Of a stretch of 33,090 nt of DNA, positions 32,653 to 33,090 are shown one piece after another; the first letter of the stretch is position 1, and every line of letters starts with the position of its first letter. The notes below the pieces were generated by a model that was not told the DNA's origin, made no database searches, and saw nothing but the letters and a program-made list of their open reading frames with translations. A program made the position numbers and the translations under genes. Source of the DNA: Rhodospirillales bacterium (GTDB lineage: Bacteria; Pseudomonadota; Alphaproteobacteria; Rhodospirillales; GLO-3); the NCBI GenBank assembly GCA_003354135.1, contig PIVK01000031.1:1-33090 (forward strand), read 5' to 3'.

Positions 32653-33087
32653 ATGGCACAGGTCATACGGGCAGCAATAGCAACACAGGCGGCAGCCGCA
32701 CAAAGCACGAGCCGCCCGGCTTCTCCCGTGCGCGGCTTATCCAGTTCGGACGGCGCCCCCATTGACGGGCTCAACGGTGGCGTCAACGTCACCAACAGCG
32801 AATCCGGGTTCCTGTTCGACGATTTCCGGGATGACGGAGAAGAACAGAGGGAACCGGAACACCGCCAGCCAATCCATCTCGCCCGGGTCGACATCAACTC
32901 CGAGACCTTCGCCACAGTCCTCAAGGCCGACATGACGCAGTCCGAAGCGGACGGCCGGGCCAGTGCCCGGGGGGCGAGTGGGTTCGCGGGACTGTTGAAA
33001 AAAGCCATCTCGACCTACGAGACCAACGCCCGGGTCATCGCCGGGGAAGAAAAGTTCCGCGGAACCCGGCTCAGTTTCGTCCTCTAA
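32653..33087 (+). CDS. Small unknown protein
   Basis: 144 residues, with no signal or membrane segment. The first 70 residues are Ala/Ser/Gly-rich and probably flexible (GLSSSDGAPIDGLNGGVNVTNSE); the C-terminus AISTYETNARVIAGEEKFRGTRLSFVL looks more conserved. I do not recognise the family with confidence. It ends 3 bases before the end of the window, so its partners on that side cannot be seen. Confidence 0.6.
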   Translation: MAQVIRAAIATQAAAAQSTSRPASPVRGLSSSDGAPIDGLNGGVNVTNSESGFLFDDFRDDGEEQREPEHRQPIHLARVDINSETFATVLKADMTQSEADGRASARGASGFAGLLKKAISTYETNARVIAGEEKFRGTRLSFVL

Positions 33088-33090
33088 CGC

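Overview
The window reads as the chromosome of a GC-rich Alphaproteobacterium, probably of the Rhodospirillales type. This is inferred from the Tad/Cpa pilus genes of the Caulobacter naming type, a MocR regulator divergent from a DUF1127 gene, the nadA-nadC-nadB order, and the general codon style. No rRNA, tRNA or CRISPR array was seen, so the placement is only by gene content.

Layout. 1-1.65 kb: a long nested hairpin, a Spy/CpxP-like periplasmic protein, and an AT-rich HNH endonuclease whose last 11 codons lie inside a RAYT/REP-like palindrome. 1.65-3.4 kb: a MocR-type (GntR plus aminotransferase) regulator divergent from a DUF1127 protein, with a GntR-like palindrome between or at the start of the second gene. 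3.5-10.6 kb: one leftward operon cpaC-cpaD-cpaE-cpaF-tadB-tadC, the secretin, lipoprotein, localisation ATPase, motor ATPase and inner-membrane platform of a Flp/Tad pilus. Many stops and starts overlap or nearly touch. 11.0-15.7 kb, rightward: TadD-like TPR lipoprotein, a decayed IS3 orfA on the opposite strand, a Crp/Fnr regulator, a Flp-pilin-like gene that is frameshifted, and a GspA/ExeA-like ATPase followed by a membrane TPR protein with a GspB-like N-terminus. No cpaB, prepilin peptidase or tadE/F/G gene is in the window.

15.7-18.9 kb is an accessory patch: an AT-richer gene for a 543-residue protein of unknown function with a C-terminal membrane anchor, a frameshifted N-terminal remnant of an IS1634-type transposase, two further copies of the REP-like repeat, and a glutathione S-transferase gene between those two copies. 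18.9-23.6 kb is a leftward operon for de novo NAD synthesis (nadA, nadC, nadB) that continues by overlapping codons into a short-chain-dehydrogenase-like protein without its catalytic residues and a GmhB-like HAD phosphatase.

23.8-33.1 kb holds mostly separate housekeeping and envelope genes: M20 amidohydrolase, a small unknown protein, a 2[4Fe-4S] ferredoxin with a strong palindromic terminator, an unknown single-pass membrane protein, a PaaK-type CoA ligase, a thioredoxin-like [2Fe-2S] ferredoxin, a KdsC-type phosphatase, UbiX, two lipoproteins, an alpha/beta hydrolase with an N-terminal anchor, and a small unknown protein.

The most promising item for novelty is the set at 11-15.7 kb, where a GspA/GspB-like pair, a Crp-type regulator and a broken Flp pilin sit beside a Tad apparatus. 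The next is the orphan membrane-anchored gene at 16-17.6 kb in the IS-scarred patch.
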